64,000 bases of DNA from an uncultured Aquimarina sp. (GCA_947503835.1 CANNFM010000017.1:1-64000); one strand, 5' to 3'. Positions 17,122-26,427 are shown, numbered from the stretch's first letter. Numbers and translations: made by a program. The notes: generated by a model not told the origin, from the sequence alone.

Positions 17122-18105
17122 AAATTGATTTACAGCAAGGGTTTTTAACTCCTTTTTATCATCTTCATAAATAAAAAATACTTTAAGCTCTGGATGTGTT
17201 TTTAAAAATTGCTTTGACTTCTCTAAACCCATCGACATCAATGCTGTGGCATAGGCATCAGCTTCTATACACGTATTCGTTAATACAGAAACACTTAGTA
17301 GGTTAGATTTATGAGGATACCCCGTTTGGGTATCTATAATGTGTGCGTAGCGATTTCCATTTTCGTCGATTTTATATTTTCGATAATTGCCTGAAGTAGC
17401 CATAGCTTCATTGGCTAATGAAATAACCTTGCTATACGATTGTTCTTCATCAAAATTAGGATCTTCAACTCCTATACGCCAAGGCTTTTGTTTTATAGTA
17501 TTACTACCCTTTCCTCTTATTTCACCTCCGATTTCTACCAGGTAATTTTCAAAACCCTTATGTTCAAGAAACTCAGCAAATACATCTACGGCATACCCTT
17601 TAGCCAAGGCGTTAAAGTCTATAAAAGTTTGTGGATCACTTTTAACAATTTTATCGTCTTTTAAAATGACTTTATCTAGCCCGACCGAAAGCAGCAAACT
17701 ATCTATTTTAAGGCTGTCTAATGAGCTTATTTTTCCTTCTGGCCCAAAATCCCATGCATTGACTAAAACCCCAATTGTAGGATCAAAAGCGCCCTTAGTT
17801 TCTTTGTATATCTTTTTTGAAGTAGTCAATACGTTTTTAAAATGATCATCAATAACCACTGTTGTATCTCCTTGGTTAATCTTAGAGATATCAGAATCCT
17901 TTATGTATGTCGACATGGATTGATTGATAACATCAATCAAACTGTCATAGGACTTTGAAAAACTCACTTCTTTTTCATCAATAAACTGAACAGAAAATGT
18001 GGTTCCAAAAGCTTCTCCATTCGTAAGGTTTAAGCGTAATTTTGGATCTTCTTTACAAGAAACCAGAAGCCCAATTAGAGTAACTAGAATTAATTTTCTA
18101 AACAT
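17110..18105 (-). CDS. apbE: FAD:protein FMN transferase (ApbE) lipoprotein
   Basis: The 331-residue lipoprotein (lipobox GLLVSC, lipid Cys17) acts on the periplasmic side, attaching FMN through a phosphoester to Thr of target proteins. The ApbE signatures are present: GEAFGTTFSVQF near 31-42, the VEIGGEIRGKG stretch, the HIIDTQTGYP motif, and ADAYATALMSMG with metal and FAD contacts. NqrB and NqrC, encoded 5.7-7 kb downstream on the same strand, are classical ApbE substrates, which fits its location. It starts 6 bases after the 125-residue gene, so the two are an operon. Confidence 0.95.
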   Translation of the reverse strand: MFRKLILVTLIGLLVSCKEDPKLRLNLTNGEAFGTTFSVQFIDEKEVSFSKSYDSLIDVINQSMSTYIKDSDISKINQGDTTVVIDDHFKNVLTTSKKIYKETKGAFDPTIGVLVNAWDFGPEGKISSLDSLKIDSLLLSVGLDKVILKDDKIVKSDPQTFIDFNALAKGYAVDVFAEFLEHKGFENYLVEIGGEIRGKGSNTIKQKPWRIGVEDPNFDEEQSYSKVISLANEAMATSGNYRKYKIDENGNRYAHIIDTQTGYPHKSNLLSVSVLTNTCIEADAYATALMSMGLEKSKQFLKTHPELKVFFIYEDDKKELKTLAVNQFPGI

Positions 18106-18111
18106 ATACTT

Positions 18112-18489
18112 TTAATTAAGATGCGTTTCAATACTCTGCAAGCCTGCGTATTCTAAAATATAATCTTCATTCAAAACTACTGGTTTATTCGGGTTCTCTG
18201 CATTTTGCAGCCCTACCCCTGCATAAAACACCTTGGCTTCTTGTTCTCTAGCGTGTTTTTTGAAGGATTCCATCCAAATCATATCGTAATTATGAGGATT
18301 ATCTGGATATGAAATAACCTTTACCAAAACAAAATATCGTTGATTCGTTTTGTCTACGCACACAAACTGTGGATGTTTGCCCAATTTACTGTTAATGGCA
18401 ATAAATTCGAAGCCTTTTTTTTCTAATTCTTCACCTACAATATTCATTGCCAGGTTATGTAATTCTTGTTGAGTAAGTATCCTTGTCAT
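18112..18489 (-). CDS. Conserved protein of unknown function, cotranscribed with apbE
   Basis: The 125-residue soluble protein has an alpha/beta pattern: LTQQELHNLAMNIVGEEL helix, FVCVDKTNQRYFVLVKVIS strands, and MIWMESFKKHAREQEA helix. The core vaguely resembles a nuclease-like fold, but I see no convincing catalytic set. Related small genes next to apbE and Na+-NQR loci in flavobacteria are sometimes labelled as an NqrF subunit. That label would be wrong here, because no ferredoxin or FAD motif is present. Six bases separate it from apbE, so a link to flavinylation is possible (inference). Confidence 0.7.
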   Translation of the reverse strand: MTRILTQQELHNLAMNIVGEELEKKGFEFIAINSKLGKHPQFVCVDKTNQRYFVLVKVISYPDNPHNYDMIWMESFKKHAREQEAKVFYAGVGLQNAENPNKPVVLNEDYILEYAGLQSIETHLN

Positions 18490-18561
18490 AGCGTTGCAAA
18501 GATAATATTCTAAACCTATAATTCAGAAAAACATGAGTAGTAAAAAGGGTTAAAAGTGGAT

Positions 18562-18577
18562 TCCGGCCTACGCCGGA
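18562..18577. repeat. REP-like palindrome
   Basis: TCCGGCCTACGCCGGA forms a GC-rich hairpin in an otherwise AT-rich spacer, within the wider context GTGGATTCCGGC...GGAGTGACAAAA. Elements of this form are dispersed in many genomes, usually between genes. Confidence 0.55.
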
Positions 18578-18605
18578 GTGACAAAATCAATTTAGTTTTT
18601 TAAAA

Positions 18606-19484
18606 TTACTTAAACCTTATAAAACGAGCCTCATCAAAATAATAACTTGGGGTATACACAGGTAGATTTTCTTCAAATGTATACCAGGGTGAAATCGAAG
18701 TGTCTTCGAAATTTTTGAGAAGACATACACTTTGCGCAGGAGTATTTCCTTGAGCCAACAGAAACATCTTATCTCCTTCATCATTTACAATCTCATCTAC
18801 AATAATCTCTATATGCCCGGGAGATCCAGGTTTAACCAGCATATCACCAATTTTTATGTCATCCAATAGCACCTTTTGAAGCTCATTATGCATCGACAAG
18901 GTACCTGCATAGGTATAAATCAGATTCAGGTATTTGTAAAAGTTAGTTTTAGAATGGTTTGACGACGCTGTTTTATGAAAAGTGACTTTATTTCCCTTTA
19001 TTTTTGGGCGGTATCCCTCTGCATATTTAGTCCATGAACAATAGTGACCAGAGGTAAAATTAAACCCAATTTCATCTTTTCTATTTTGATCCCACAAATA
19101 TTCTGATCGTATTCTCATCAAGGCATCGGCGCATTGTTGTAACCCATTTGATGGGACGGGGACTTCTAAAATAGCTTCGTGCCAATTTTGTGCAAAATAC
19201 TCGCTATCATCATAATTAATAATTTTGCTTCCGTAGGGTTTTAATGGATATTGCCGTAAGTATTCCTGAAAAGAACTTGAGTCATAAGATACTCTTTTAT
19301 ATCCCTCGGGAACAAGTACTCTTGTAGATATAGAATCGCCTTCAATACTTATGTAATCAGGCTTAGTAATAATAGTAGCAACTACACCTTTAACATGATT
19401 TGCAACCATTTTCCCGCTACTCATATTTTTTAAAATCAAAAATAGAATTGCGGCTATGCTAAGCGATAGAATATACTTTTTCAT
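18606..19484 (-). CDS. DUF4846 family exported protein
   Basis: The 292-residue protein has an N-terminal hydrophobic segment (about 3-20), either an uncleaved anchor or a signal. The body matches the DUF4846 pattern: VPEGYKRV and SFQEYLRQYPLKPYGS, then CADALMRIRSEYLW, FNFTSGHYCSWTKYAEGYRP, and near the end IGDMLVKPGSPGHIEIIVD followed by FLLAQGNTPAQS. The GHxEIIVD plus AQGxxPAQ set resembles NlpC/P60-like folds, but catalytic assignment is not possible. It is a lone gene between a REP-like element and a divergent outer-membrane protein. Confidence 0.8.
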   Translation of the reverse strand: MKKYILSLSIAAILFLILKNMSSGKMVANHVKGVVATIITKPDYISIEGDSISTRVLVPEGYKRVSYDSSSFQEYLRQYPLKPYGSKIINYDDSEYFAQNWHEAILEVPVPSNGLQQCADALMRIRSEYLWDQNRKDEIGFNFTSGHYCSWTKYAEGYRPKIKGNKVTFHKTASSNHSKTNFYKYLNLIYTYAGTLSMHNELQKVLLDDIKIGDMLVKPGSPGHIEIIVDEIVNDEGDKMFLLAQGNTPAQSVCLLKNFEDTSISPWYTFEENLPVYTPSYYFDEARFIRFK

Positions 19485-19628
19485 GCTACTAAAATAGTAA
19501 TACTAAAAAGACATCACCAATTATAGCCAGGAAGTCTTCATTTTTTTATTTAACAAAGCATTAACAAACAAAAGGATTTTACAAGTAGTCTTTTATGCAA
19601 TTATTAATCAAATCTAAAAACAAACATT

Positions 19629-20228
19629 ATGAATATGAAGACATTCTATTCTCTCTTAATTATTCTAGTTGCATTTTCAATGACCGCTTACTCTCAAGAA
19701 GACACAAGTTATGGCTTTGACAAAGGTGATTTCTACTTTTCAGGAGCTTTTAAATACAGTAGCTTAATAAGTGATCAATTCTACCCGGATAATGAATTAT
19801 TTGTAGAACCTTCTGCAGGATACTTTATAACCGATAATATTTCATTAGGAGTTCAATCAGAATTTTTATTAAGCAATACTGATAACTACGAAGGATTTGG
19901 AGTAGGCGTTAATGGACGCTATTTCTTTATGCCCAAAAAAAGATTTAATGTCTTCACCGAGCTTGCTCTGGATTACTCTAATACTAAAACCAATTTTAGG
20001 ACATTCAATGATAAAACAGAAGCCTATAGTGCAACTTTTTCAACGGGTTTAAACTATTTTATTACAAAAAACCTATCCTTGTTTGCAAAGTTTGAAATTC
20101 TTGACTATAGCTATTCCCAAATCGATACAAACACTAATAATTTTTTCAATCCCCCAAGAAATTATGATGATCACAAAATAAGAATAGGACCAGAAAACCT
20201 ACATCTTGGAGTTATATATAAATTTTAA
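19629..20228 (+). CDS. Outer-membrane beta-barrel protein (small porin-like)
   Basis: The 199-residue protein has a signal peptide ending MTAYSQE. The mature part alternates aromatic and hydrophobic residues in short strands, starting FYFSGAFKYSSL and ending in LHLGVIYKF, with a C-terminal Phe as expected for a small eight-strand barrel (OmpX/OmpW-like). The glycine-rich strand GFGVGVNGRYFF and a loop with NTNNFFNPP are visible. Function is unknown. It is monocistronic and converges on the nqr operon, with a shared terminator. Confidence 0.82.
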   Translation: MNMKTFYSLLIILVAFSMTAYSQEDTSYGFDKGDFYFSGAFKYSSLISDQFYPDNELFVEPSAGYFITDNISLGVQSEFLLSNTDNYEGFGVGVNGRYFFMPKKRFNVFTELALDYSNTKTNFRTFNDKTEAYSATFSTGLNYFITKNLSLFAKFEILDYSYSQIDTNTNNFFNPPRNYDDHKIRIGPENLHLGVIYKF

Positions 20229-20249
20229 ACTCCGAGGTCTCCAATAAAA

Positions 20250-20277
20250 AAACCGATACAATTTCTTGTATCGGTTT
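20250..20277. terminator. Bidirectional terminator between barrel protein gene and nqr operon
   Basis: AAACCGATACAA and TTGTATCGGTTT form a perfect 12-base stem with a four-base loop, with A and T runs on both sides, between convergent genes. Confidence 0.88.
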
Positions 20278-20302
20278 CTTATTTTATAATTATTTTGAAG
20301 AA

Positions 20303-21610
20303 TTATCCTCCAAAGTCATCAAATCTGATGTTTTCATCTGGAATACCAAAATCTTCTCCCATCTTTTGAACGGCTTTGTTCATTAATGGTGGTCCACAGA
20401 AGTATAGTTCGATATCTTCTGGAGATTCGTGATGATTTAAGTAGTTATCAATTACACAATTGTGTATAAACCCAACAAATCCATCACCTTTGGCATCAAT
20501 ATCACTTTTTACTTTCCAATTATCTTCTTCTAAAGGTTCGGATAGTGCAAGGTAAAACTTAAAATTAGGGAAGTTCTTTTCTAAGTCATAGAAATGATCT
20601 AAGTAGAACAACTCACGCTTAGAACGACCACCGTACCAATACGTAACTTTACGACCTGTTTGCAAGGTTCTGAATAGGTGATATAAATGTGAACGCATTG
20701 GTGCCATACCTGCTCCACCACCTACATATAACATCTCTGCTTCAGATTCATTGATAAAGAATTCTCCGTAAGGACCAGAAATCACTACTTTATCACCAGG
20801 TTTTTGAGCAAAAATATAAGAAGATGCCACTCCGGGGTTTACATCCATCCAACCATTCTTTGATCTATCCCATGGTGGAGTCGCAATACGTACATTAAGC
20901 ATGATTTCTCTTCCTTCAGCAGGGTAAGAAGCCATAGAATATGCGCGCTCTACTGTTTCGGTATTTTTCATTACTAATGGCCATAGACCAAACTTATCCC
21001 ATTCTGCTTGAAACTTATCTGGAGTATCGTGTTCTTCTGGGTGTGCTGTAATGTCTATATCTGAATATTTTATCTCACATTGTGGGATTTCGATCTGAAT
21101 ATAGCCTCCTGCTTTATACCCCATATCTTCTGGGATACGCACTACAAATTCTTTAATAAAAGAAGCAACGTTGTAGTTACGCACAACTTCAGCTTCCCAT
21201 TTCTTGATACCAAATACCTCTTCAGGGATTTCGATATTCATATCTTGTTTTACCTTTACCTGGCAAGCCAAACGGGCACCATGTTGTAGCTCTTTACGAG
21301 AAAAGTGAGGTGTTTCTGTAGGTAATGCTTCTCCTCCACCTTCTAATACATGGCATTCACACTGTATACAGGTTCCACCACCACCGCAGGCAGAAGGTAA
21401 GAATATTTTTTGAGCGCTTAAGGTAGTTAACAATGTACTTCCCGAAGCTACTTCTATTTCTTTTTCACCATTAATAGTAATCTTTACAGGTCCTGATGGT
21501 AATAATTTGTCTTTTGCAAATAATAAGATTCCTACTAAAACAAGAATCAGCACCAAAAACGAAATAATCGTTAGTGCTATTGTCCCACCGGTAGATGCTA
21601 AAAATATCAT
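20303..21610 (-). CDS. nqrF: Na+-translocating NADH:quinone reductase subunit F
   Basis: The 435-residue NADH-oxidising subunit has one N-terminal membrane anchor (about 9-32). A 2Fe-2S ferredoxin domain carries Cys75, Cys81, Cys84 and Cys116 (SACGGGGTCIQCEC and RLACQ). The FAD domain contains RAYSMAS, and the NADH domain contains MLYVGGGAGMAPMRS and ELYFCGPPLMN, ending in FDDFGG. Electrons pass from NADH through FAD to the iron-sulfur cluster. It is last in the six-gene operon, one base after nqrE. Confidence 0.98.
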   Translation of the reverse strand: MIFLASTGGTIALTIISFLVLILVLVGILLFAKDKLLPSGPVKITINGEKEIEVASGSTLLTTLSAQKIFLPSACGGGGTCIQCECHVLEGGGEALPTETPHFSRKELQHGARLACQVKVKQDMNIEIPEEVFGIKKWEAEVVRNYNVASFIKEFVVRIPEDMGYKAGGYIQIEIPQCEIKYSDIDITAHPEEHDTPDKFQAEWDKFGLWPLVMKNTETVERAYSMASYPAEGREIMLNVRIATPPWDRSKNGWMDVNPGVASSYIFAQKPGDKVVISGPYGEFFINESEAEMLYVGGGAGMAPMRSHLYHLFRTLQTGRKVTYWYGGRSKRELFYLDHFYDLEKNFPNFKFYLALSEPLEEDNWKVKSDIDAKGDGFVGFIHNCVIDNYLNHHESPEDIELYFCGPPLMNKAVQKMGEDFGIPDENIRFDDFGG

Positions 21611-21611
21611 A

Positions 21612-22331
21612 TTATTTAAGTATTGTAACGTTAGTATTTTCGGCTACTTCTTTTGTAGTCTTTTCTTTTTCAACCTGAGCAGCTTGTGTTTCTTTTTTCT
21701 CTTCTTCATCACCACCAGTCAACATACCTCCAAAACTCATAAAACCAATTGCCATTAATCCCGTAAGGATAAATGTGATTCCTAATCCTCGTAATGGAGC
21801 AGGCACATTAGAGTATCTGATTTTTTCTCGAATAGCGGCAATCGCTAAAATTGCCAAGAACCATCCTATCCCAGATCCAATCCCATAAACAGCAGCATGA
21901 GAAATGGTAGCGAACTCTTTTTGTTGCATAAACAATGACCCTCCTAAGATTGCACAGTTTACAGCAATCAATGGCAAAAATATACCTAATGAATTGTATA
22001 ATGCTGGAGAAAATTTCTCTACCACGATTTCAACCAATTGTACCATTGTTGCAATGGTAGCTATAAACAAAATGAACGTTAAGAAACTCAAATCATAACC
22101 TGCATATTCTTCTCCTAGCCAAGATTCTAATGCACCATCCCTAAGAATATATTTATCCAACAAAAAGTTTAGTGGTACTGTGATTGCCAGTACAAATATC
22201 ACGGCAGCTCCAAGACCTACGGCTGTAGATACTTTTTTGGAAACTGCCAAATATGAGCACATTCCTAAAAAGAATGCAAACACCATATTATCTATAAAGA
22301 TCGCTTTTAAAAATAATTCTAAATATTCCAT
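21612..22331 (-). CDS. nqrE: Na+-translocating NADH:quinone reductase subunit E
   Basis: The integral membrane subunit belongs to the NqrDE/RnfAE family with six helices, including LFLKAIFIDNMVFAFFLG at the start, the conserved Cys in GMCSYLA, and the NCAILGG motif with its Cys. Those two Cys bind the intramembrane iron centre shared with NqrD. At 239 residues it is longer than the usual 200 or so, because of a charged tail after about 205 (GGDEEEKKETQ onward). The tail is an extension, not a fusion that I recognise. It sits between nqrD and nqrF. Confidence 0.97.
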   Translation of the reverse strand: MEYLELFLKAIFIDNMVFAFFLGMCSYLAVSKKVSTAVGLGAAVIFVLAITVPLNFLLDKYILRDGALESWLGEEYAGYDLSFLTFILFIATIATMVQLVEIVVEKFSPALYNSLGIFLPLIAVNCAILGGSLFMQQKEFATISHAAVYGIGSGIGWFLAILAIAAIREKIRYSNVPAPLRGLGITFILTGLMAIGFMSFGGMLTGGDEEEKKETQAAQVEKEKTTKEVAENTNVTILK

Positions 22332-22342
22332 GTTTCTTTATT

Positions 22343-23035
22343 TTAATGATCTTCGATTAATGCTTTATTTCTACTTCTTTGGATCCAGATAATAATCCCT
22401 ACCGTAATCAAAGCCATAGGCGCTAATACCATAAATCCATTATTTTCATATCCTATAGCATACAATCCGGTTTTTTCTATGGGATCTCCCAATACTTTAG
22501 CACCAAATAATGTTCCCGATCCTAATAATTCTCTAAAGAATGCCACAACAACTAACAGTAGACCGTATCCAGCGGCATTTCCTACACCATCTAAGAATGA
22601 TTTCCAAGGACCGTTACCTAAAGCGAAGGCTTCAAAACGCCCCATGATAATACAATTGGTAATAATTAGTCCTATAAATACCGAAAGCTCTTTACTTAAG
22701 GTGTAAGCAAATGCTTTTAGTACCTGATCTACTACAATTACCAAAGCAGCTACTACTACTAGCTGAACAATAATTCTAATTTTAGAAGGGATAATATTTC
22801 TCATCATAGAAATAACAACATTACCAATACCCATTACAAAAATTACTGAAATTGCCATTACAATAGAAGGCTTTAATTGTGCGGTAATCGCTAGTGCAGA
22901 GCAAACCCCCAATACCTGAATAGTAATTGGATTATTATCAGCCAATGGATCTGTTAGTAATTTTTTGTTTTTCTTTGAAAACAAAGGCTCTTTGGGCTCT
23001 TTAACTTTCACTTTTTCTTCTGTTACTTCAGCCAT
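22343..23035 (-). CDS. nqrD: Na+-translocating NADH:quinone reductase subunit D
   Basis: The 230-residue membrane subunit is homologous to NqrE, with GVCSALAITAQL near the N-terminus and TNCIIMGRFEAFA in the middle; both conserved Cys are present. An N-terminal cytoplasmic extension of about 35 charged residues (VKVKEPKEPLFSKKNKK) precedes the first helix and is longer than in gamma-proteobacterial proteins. It is 11 bases from nqrE and 3 from nqrC, within one operon. Confidence 0.97.
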   Translation of the reverse strand: MAEVTEEKVKVKEPKEPLFSKKNKKLLTDPLADNNPITIQVLGVCSALAITAQLKPSIVMAISVIFVMGIGNVVISMMRNIIPSKIRIIVQLVVVAALVIVVDQVLKAFAYTLSKELSVFIGLIITNCIIMGRFEAFALGNGPWKSFLDGVGNAAGYGLLLVVVAFFRELLGSGTLFGAKVLGDPIEKTGLYAIGYENNGFMVLAPMALITVGIIIWIQRSRNKALIEDH

Positions 23036-23038
23036 TTG

Positions 23039-23794
23039 TTATTTTTTTAAAGTTTCGAAATAAGGTTGATACATTTTGATTCCTTTTTTCACCATTGTAG
23101 TAACTCCATCTCCTGTGATCGTAGCTCCTGCTAAAGCATCTACTTCGTTATCACTTTTATCTACATTTTTAGGATCTGCATTCCCTTTTTTCACTGTAAT
23201 TCCTTTATAGTTTCCTGATGCATCTAATATGCTTTCTCCTATAAAATCATCTCTAAAGTAAGCTTCTTTAATATTCGCTCCTAATCCAGGAGTTTCTCCT
23301 TTATGGTCAAAAAATGCTCCTTTTACAGTCTTAAATTCTTTATCTAAAGAAACATACCCCCAGATTGCATCCCAAAGACCATTACCTCTCATAGGCACAA
23401 CATAATATTCCTTACCATCTTTCTTACCTATAAATAACGGTAATTTTCTGGTATAATTGGGATCTTGTTTAACCTTATCATTCTCTTTTTTAACTTCTAT
23501 ATCAAATGCATTTGCGGTTTTCTCTGCAGTACTACCTGTGATAATATATTGCTCATTACCAACATACTTATCAAATAACTCTTGGGCTTTTTCTGCAGGC
23601 ACAAACTCATTAGGATCCTCTGTATCTGAAATACCCATCGCAAAAAGAATGTTCTGTTGCTTTTCTGTTTTCTTGTTTATACCTATCCTTTTCTTCAATG
23701 AAGAAGCAGTAAATGCTAACAATGTCCCAACCACTACTACCATTGCAATGGCAAATAGGATTGTATATGAATTTTTATCTGTATTCATCGCCAT
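23039..23794 (-). CDS. nqrC: Na+-translocating NADH:quinone reductase subunit C
   Basis: The 251-residue subunit has one N-terminal helix (about 10-30) and a periplasmic FMN-binding domain. The flavinylation motif is VDALAGATITGDGVT, with Thr227 the expected FMN carrier, attached by ApbE. The usual Ser of SGAT is Ala here. GLWDAIWGYVSLD and GETPGLGANI are typical family blocks. Start is ATG at 23794, with a second Met two codons in. It overlaps closely with nqrB (3 bases apart). Confidence 0.97.
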   Translation of the reverse strand: MAMNTDKNSYTILFAIAMVVVVGTLLAFTASSLKKRIGINKKTEKQQNILFAMGISDTEDPNEFVPAEKAQELFDKYVGNEQYIITGSTAEKTANAFDIEVKKENDKVKQDPNYTRKLPLFIGKKDGKEYYVVPMRGNGLWDAIWGYVSLDKEFKTVKGAFFDHKGETPGLGANIKEAYFRDDFIGESILDASGNYKGITVKKGNADPKNVDKSDNEVDALAGATITGDGVTTMVKKGIKMYQPYFETLKK

Positions 23795-23796
23795 GA

Positions 23797-25023
23797 TTAA
23801 GCCGTTTTTAGTTTTAAACGTTTCATTCTTTTCTTGATATTTCCTTGAATCACATAGTGATCAATTGTTGGAGCAAATACATTCATTAATAGAATAGCAA
23901 GCATTACTCCTTCTGGATATGCCGGGTTAAACACTCTAATTAATATCGAGATAAATCCGATTAAGAATCCATAAACCCACTTTCCTTTATTGGTTTGAGA
24001 AGCCGTTACAGGATCTGTTGCCATAAACACAACACCAAAAGCAAAACCACCAATAATTAGATGATGCCAGAATTCTGTATTCATTAAACTATAGAATTTG
24101 CTTCCTTCGCCAATCCATCCTGCATTTGCTATTCCGTTAAAAATTAATCCCATAACCAGAGCACCAAGAACGGCGCTCACCATAATTCTCCAACTTCCTA
24201 TCTTAGTATAGATTAAGAATAATGCTCCTAATAAAATCAACAAAGCAGAAGTCTCTCCTACAGAACCAGGAATAAATCCTAAGAACATATCGGAAACCGA
24301 ATACGAAATTTCTTTTCCTTGTGCCAAGCTTCCTAAAACAGTTTCACCAGACATGGCATCTAATTGTGCTCCACCAGCAATTTCACTTGCTCTTTCGACT
24401 GCACCGTGTACCCATACTTTATCTCCTGACATCCAAGTTGGGTAGGCAAAGAATAAAAATGCTCTTATGGTAAGGGCTGGGTTAAGGATATTCATCCCTG
24501 TTCCTCCAAATACTTCTTTACCGATTACAACACCAAAAATAACTGCGATTGCTAACATCCATAGTGGAGTATCTATCGGTACGATTAATGGAACTAACAT
24601 CCCTGTCACCAAATATCCTTCTTCTACTTCGTGTCCTTTGATTACTGCAAATAGAAATTCAACACCTAATCCAACTCCATAGGAAATAACTACAAGTGGT
24701 AATACTTTCCATAGTCCTACGATAAGATTATCTAAAGACCAGAATCCAGCACTAAAAAAGCCATTTGCAACTGCTTCTATTTCTCCGGCTGCAAGATGAT
24801 GTTGATATCCTGCATTAAACATCCCAAATATCAAACATGGCAATAAAGCCATGATTACAGTATTCATGGTACGTTTTAAATCATCTGCTCCTCGAACATG
24901 AGCACCAGAATGTGTAGTTTCATTAGGTAAATACAAAAAAGTATGGATTGCATTAAATGCAGGAGCCATCTTTTTACCTTTGTACTTAAGTTTTAGTTTA
25001 TGTAATTTTTGTTTTAATCCCAT
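23797..25023 (-). CDS. nqrB: Na+-translocating NADH:quinone reductase subunit B
   Basis: The 408-residue integral membrane subunit holds covalent FMN and riboflavin and forms part of the sodium path. It has about ten hydrophobic segments. Family blocks GKEVFGGTGMNILNPAL (about 169-184) and FMATDPVTASQT are present. The FMN site is DAMSGETVLGSL, placing the carrier at Thr228. The common Ala of SGAT is replaced by Glu. The protein is 5 bases from nqrA, in the same operon. Confidence 0.97.
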   Translation of the reverse strand: MGLKQKLHKLKLKYKGKKMAPAFNAIHTFLYLPNETTHSGAHVRGADDLKRTMNTVIMALLPCLIFGMFNAGYQHHLAAGEIEAVANGFFSAGFWSLDNLIVGLWKVLPLVVISYGVGLGVEFLFAVIKGHEVEEGYLVTGMLVPLIVPIDTPLWMLAIAVIFGVVIGKEVFGGTGMNILNPALTIRAFLFFAYPTWMSGDKVWVHGAVERASEIAGGAQLDAMSGETVLGSLAQGKEISYSVSDMFLGFIPGSVGETSALLILLGALFLIYTKIGSWRIMVSAVLGALVMGLIFNGIANAGWIGEGSKFYSLMNTEFWHHLIIGGFAFGVVFMATDPVTASQTNKGKWVYGFLIGFISILIRVFNPAYPEGVMLAILLMNVFAPTIDHYVIQGNIKKRMKRLKLKTA

Positions 25024-25027
25024 AGCA

Positions 25028-26383
25028 CTATCCTATTTCTTTTAACATTAAGTCTAACCCTTCTCTTATGATTTCTTGATGTGGTTGTTTAGAAACACAT
25101 ATAAATTCTGTAAGGGCAAAATCTTCGGGAGCGATCTCATACATTCCTAATTGCTCCATAGCATCCAAGTCATTTACCGCACATGCTTTAAGTAGTTGTA
25201 GTGGGTAAATATCAAAAGGAAATACACTCTCAAAATTACCAGTAACTACAAATGCTCTATGCTCTCCATTTGTATTGGTATTAAGATCATATTTCTTCTT
25301 CGGGAATAGCCATGAGAATGTTAATGCTCTTGAAGGTGAAATCTTATTGAAGATAGGCTTATTCCAACCAAATAATTCATAATCATCTCCTTCAGGAATA
25401 ACCGTTATACTATTATCATAGTATCCTAAGTTACCATCTGGCTTTACATTCTTTCCTGTTAGCACATTTCCGCTAATTACCCTAATATTTCCTTCATCAT
25501 TTACTCCAGAATCATAAACCATCGATGATACTTCAGCACCAATAGTGGTTCTATAATATTTCGGATTTTTAACTGAAGAACCTGCCAAAGCAATTGTTCT
25601 CTCTGCATTAAATTTTCCTGTCAATAATAATTCTCCAATGATTACTAAATCTTGTGGATTTACTACCCAAACTACTTCACCTTTATTAATAGGATCGATT
25701 TTAGCAATTTGCACACTCACATTTCCTGCCGGATGTGGCCCAGAAACTGTATGCTTTGAAATATTGTTAAGACCAGACAAAGGAGAACTACTGTTCTTAC
25801 CTATAGAAACATGCACTTGACCATCAGTCAATTTACTTAATGCCGTTACCGCAGCCTGAAGCTCGTTTTCTTTACCTTCTAATACATAATCATAATCTGC
25901 AGCCAGTGGTGCTGTAGCATATCCTGAAATAAATATGGCTTTAGGGGCTACATCGGGATTGGCGATTACATCATAAGGGCGTTGCTTAATAAAAGGCCAG
26001 CATCCTGATGCTAAAAGATGACTCTTGATATCATCACCATTCATCGCATTTACATCCTTTGCTCCAAAATCTGCATACTTTTGGTCTTTATCTCCAAGAA
26101 TTTTAAAAGCTAAAATCTTTCTTTTGGCACCACGTACAATCTCTACTACTTCTCCACTAATTGGAGAAGGAAAAAGTATTTTTTCATTAGATTTTGAGTG
26201 AAAAAGTGGTTCGCCGGCTTTAACCTCTGTACCCTGTTTGGCAATAACTTTTGGTACTATACCGTGAAAATCGTCAGGCTTAATTGCAAAAACATTACTT
26301 CTGATGGCGTTTACAGTGTTTTTTTCTGCTTCGCCAACAAGTTTAATGTCCAAGCCCTTTCTGATACGAATGTCTTTTGACAT
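25028..26383 (-). CDS. nqrA: Na+-translocating NADH:quinone reductase subunit A
   Basis: The 451-residue peripheral cytoplasmic subunit is first in the operon. It begins with the beta-barrel domain (IRIRKGLDIKLVG) and FHGIVPKVIAKQGTEVKAGEPLF, a biotinyl/lipoyl-like module. KRKILAFKI, GCWPFIKQRP and SGPHPAGNVSVQI are conserved family blocks. It has no membrane helix and binds near the quinone site. A candidate -7 element lies 37 bases upstream on the minus strand. Confidence 0.97.
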   Translation of the reverse strand: MSKDIRIRKGLDIKLVGEAEKNTVNAIRSNVFAIKPDDFHGIVPKVIAKQGTEVKAGEPLFHSKSNEKILFPSPISGEVVEIVRGAKRKILAFKILGDKDQKYADFGAKDVNAMNGDDIKSHLLASGCWPFIKQRPYDVIANPDVAPKAIFISGYATAPLAADYDYVLEGKENELQAAVTALSKLTDGQVHVSIGKNSSSPLSGLNNISKHTVSGPHPAGNVSVQIAKIDPINKGEVVWVVNPQDLVIIGELLLTGKFNAERTIALAGSSVKNPKYYRTTIGAEVSSMVYDSGVNDEGNIRVISGNVLTGKNVKPDGNLGYYDNSITVIPEGDDYELFGWNKPIFNKISPSRALTFSWLFPKKKYDLNTNTNGEHRAFVVTGNFESVFPFDIYPLQLLKACAVNDLDAMEQLGMYEIAPEDFALTEFICVSKQPHQEIIREGLDLMLKEIG

Positions 26384-26419
26384 ATTTGTAGTCTATGTTA
26401 ATTAACTAAAAAAATCGTG

Positions 26420-26427
26420 CAAATTTA
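26420..26427 (-). promoter_or_regulatory. Candidate -7 element of the nqr operon
   Basis: On the minus strand these bases read TAAATTTG, fitting TAnnTTTG, 37 bases before the nqrA start. No clear -33 TTG is visible at the usual spacing. Confidence 0.5.

Noticed and set aside
18112..18489. Calling the 125-residue gene NqrF
   Set aside because: It has no ferredoxin cysteines and no FAD or NADH motifs; the true nqrF is at 20303-21610.
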